This document shows positions 63,088 to 64,000 of a stretch of DNA of 64,000 nucleotides, in pieces. The notes below the pieces were generated by a model. The model had not been told where the DNA came from. It saw only the letters and a program-made list of their open reading frames with translations, and did not search any database. Each line of letters starts with the position of its first letter. Position 1 is the stretch's first letter. This DNA is from Paenibacillus eucommiae. GTDB lineage: Bacteria; Bacillota; Bacilli; Paenibacillales; NBRC-103111. The stretch is from contig NZ_JAGGLB010000008.1 of the NCBI RefSeq assembly GCF_017874215.1, positions 1 through 64,000 of the forward strand. Reading direction: 5' to 3'. Both the position numbers and the translations under genes were made by a program.

Positions 63088-64000
63088 ATGAACCCCATAC
63101 ACGAACATATTCTATTAAAAACAAAAACAAGTATTCCCGTACCCCGAGAAAACTTAATAAATCGCAAGCGGCTGATAAACGCTATTACCAAGGGCTTGCA
63201 TGGAAGATTAACTGCAGTTTGCGCGCCAGCCGGATATGGGAAAACAACGCTTATAGGCCAGTGGGCTCGCGTGACCAACCATCTCGCCGTATGGGTTTCT
63301 CTAGACGTAACGGATAACGATCCGGTCAGATTTTGGCGTTACATCTCTCACGCCCTGGCCGGTCCCTTCCCTGCCGACACTACGAAACGAATCACGTCGC
63401 TTATTCAAGCTTTACCTACAGTATCGATTCATACATTCCTTGATGCCTTAATTAACGAACTGTGTACTTTATCCCATCCGCTTGTCCTCATACTTGATGA
63501 TTACCAAGCAATTAACAATCAGCGAATTCACGACAGTTTATCTTATTTTATCGATTATTTGCCAAATAGCGTTCATATGATTGTAGCAAGCCGAACCGAT
63601 CTTCCTCTTCCAACGAGCAAATGGATTGCAAGAGAAGAGCAAGTCAATATTAATGCTCTACATCTACAATTTACGATGGAAGAGATCGAGTCTTTCTATC
63701 ATGAGACAGTCGGCCCGCTTCTTTCCGCTCAGCATCTCAAAAAATTGCTGGATCGGACAGAAGGCTGGATCACCGGGCTTCAATTGGCAGCCCTTTCTCT
63801 TCGCTCTCATACGAATCGCGACCATTTTATTGAGGGGTTTAAGGGAAACAACAGAAGCGTGTCCGAATATTTATTTGATGAAGTATTCAATAAGCTTTCT
63901 GCCAACATCCAGCATTTCTTACTGCACACCTCTGTTCTTGAACGGATGGACGCTTTGATCTTCAACACTGTCACCCAACAATCGAATAGCAATCAAATTC
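63088..64000 (+). CDS. MalT-like LuxR-family ATP-dependent regulator (N-terminal part)
   Basis: Open to the edge of the window; 304 codons are visible. TCGGAGGAACA precedes the ATG. The start reads KTKTSIPVPRENLINRKRLI, typical of MalT-type activators, then Walker A VCAPAGYGKTTLIGQWA near residue 48 and Walker B LVLILDDYQAI near residue 134. Then SRTDLPLPTSKW and FTMEEIESFY, LDRTEGWITGLQLAAL. The TPR and LuxR DNA-binding parts must lie beyond the window. It is a STAND-type regulator; the target genes are not visible. Confidence 0.85.
   Translation, partial: MNPIHEHILLKTKTSIPVPRENLINRKRLINAITKGLHGRLTAVCAPAGYGKTTLIGQWARVTNHLAVWVSLDVTDNDPVRFWRYISHALAGPFPADTTKRITSLIQALPTVSIHTFLDALINELCTLSHPLVLILDDYQAINNQRIHDSLSYFIDYLPNSVHMIVASRTDLPLPTSKWIAREEQVNINALHLQFTMEEIESFYHETVGPLLSAQHLKKLLDRTEGWITGLQLAALSLRSHTNRDHFIEGFKGNNRSVSEYLFDEVFNKLSANIQHFLLHTSVLERMDALIFNTVTQQSNSNQI

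Overview
The window looks like a chromosomal segment of a spore-forming, low-to-mid GC Firmicute, most likely Paenibacillus or a close relative. The support is an alpha/beta-type SASP, a collagen-like exosporium protein, a DUF3231 protein, an SLH/FN3 remnant, several PadR-controlled ABC exporters, and strong AGGAGG-type ribosome sites with frequent TTG/GTG starts. No tRNA, rRNA or CRISPR array was seen.

1-30.6 kb is an accessory block. It starts just after an IMP dehydrogenase of the Tritrichomonas-like type. Beyond that gene's terminator lies a cluster of sequences shaped like Tn7-type transposon ends (TGTC + 4 nt + GACA, then repeated TnsB-like sites). A matching end, in the opposite orientation, is at 30581-30640. 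Beside it sits tnsA-tnsB-tnsC-tniQ, then a tyrosine-recombinase-fold protein whose catalytic Arg and Tyr appear to be lost (TnsF-like), then a second tniQ. I read 1747-30640 as one large, possibly composite, Tn7-like element next to the IMPDH gene.

The cargo has three parts. (a) 2.1-4.3 kb holds four minus-strand genes, three small or spore-related, bracketed by two copies of a 47-bp inverted-repeat hairpin. (b) 4.5-13.9 kb is the most striking region: eleven genes, all on the plus strand, mostly one per interval, separated by conserved units of a direct repeat (GCTAACGGGCAG...TAGTT), a variable palindrome or terminator, and the direct repeat again. This is organised like an integron gene-cassette array, but there is no integron integrase and the host is a Firmicute. 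Cassette products include an HTH-DnaA_N fusion, a 2H phosphoesterase, an alpha/beta hydrolase, an HD phosphohydrolase, GNATs, a P-loop kinase-like protein and secreted proteins. (c) 14-20.3 kb holds decayed genes (BtrH-like, GNAT, PLD-like, UvrX/YolD) around a 1267-aa STAND NTPase with an N-terminal Mrr-like nuclease domain, a probable anti-phage effector.

30.6-64 kb is more ordinary chromosome. It contains rifampicin phosphotransferase, a zinc-ribbon adenylate/guanylate cyclase, a DUF2975/YozG-type operon, a MerR-SDR pair, a PadR-HAAS/pentapeptide-ABC operon, a P-loop NTPase, a large multi-PAS hybrid histidine kinase, a PadR operon with three ABC exporters (one homodimer-type plus a BmrCD-like heterodimer), an ankyrin lipoprotein, a solute-binding-like protein behind a frameshifted nucleotidyltransferase, a GyrI-like protein, a TetR-MMPL operon, a SASP gene, a broken SLH/FN3 gene and the start of a MalT-like LuxR regulator.
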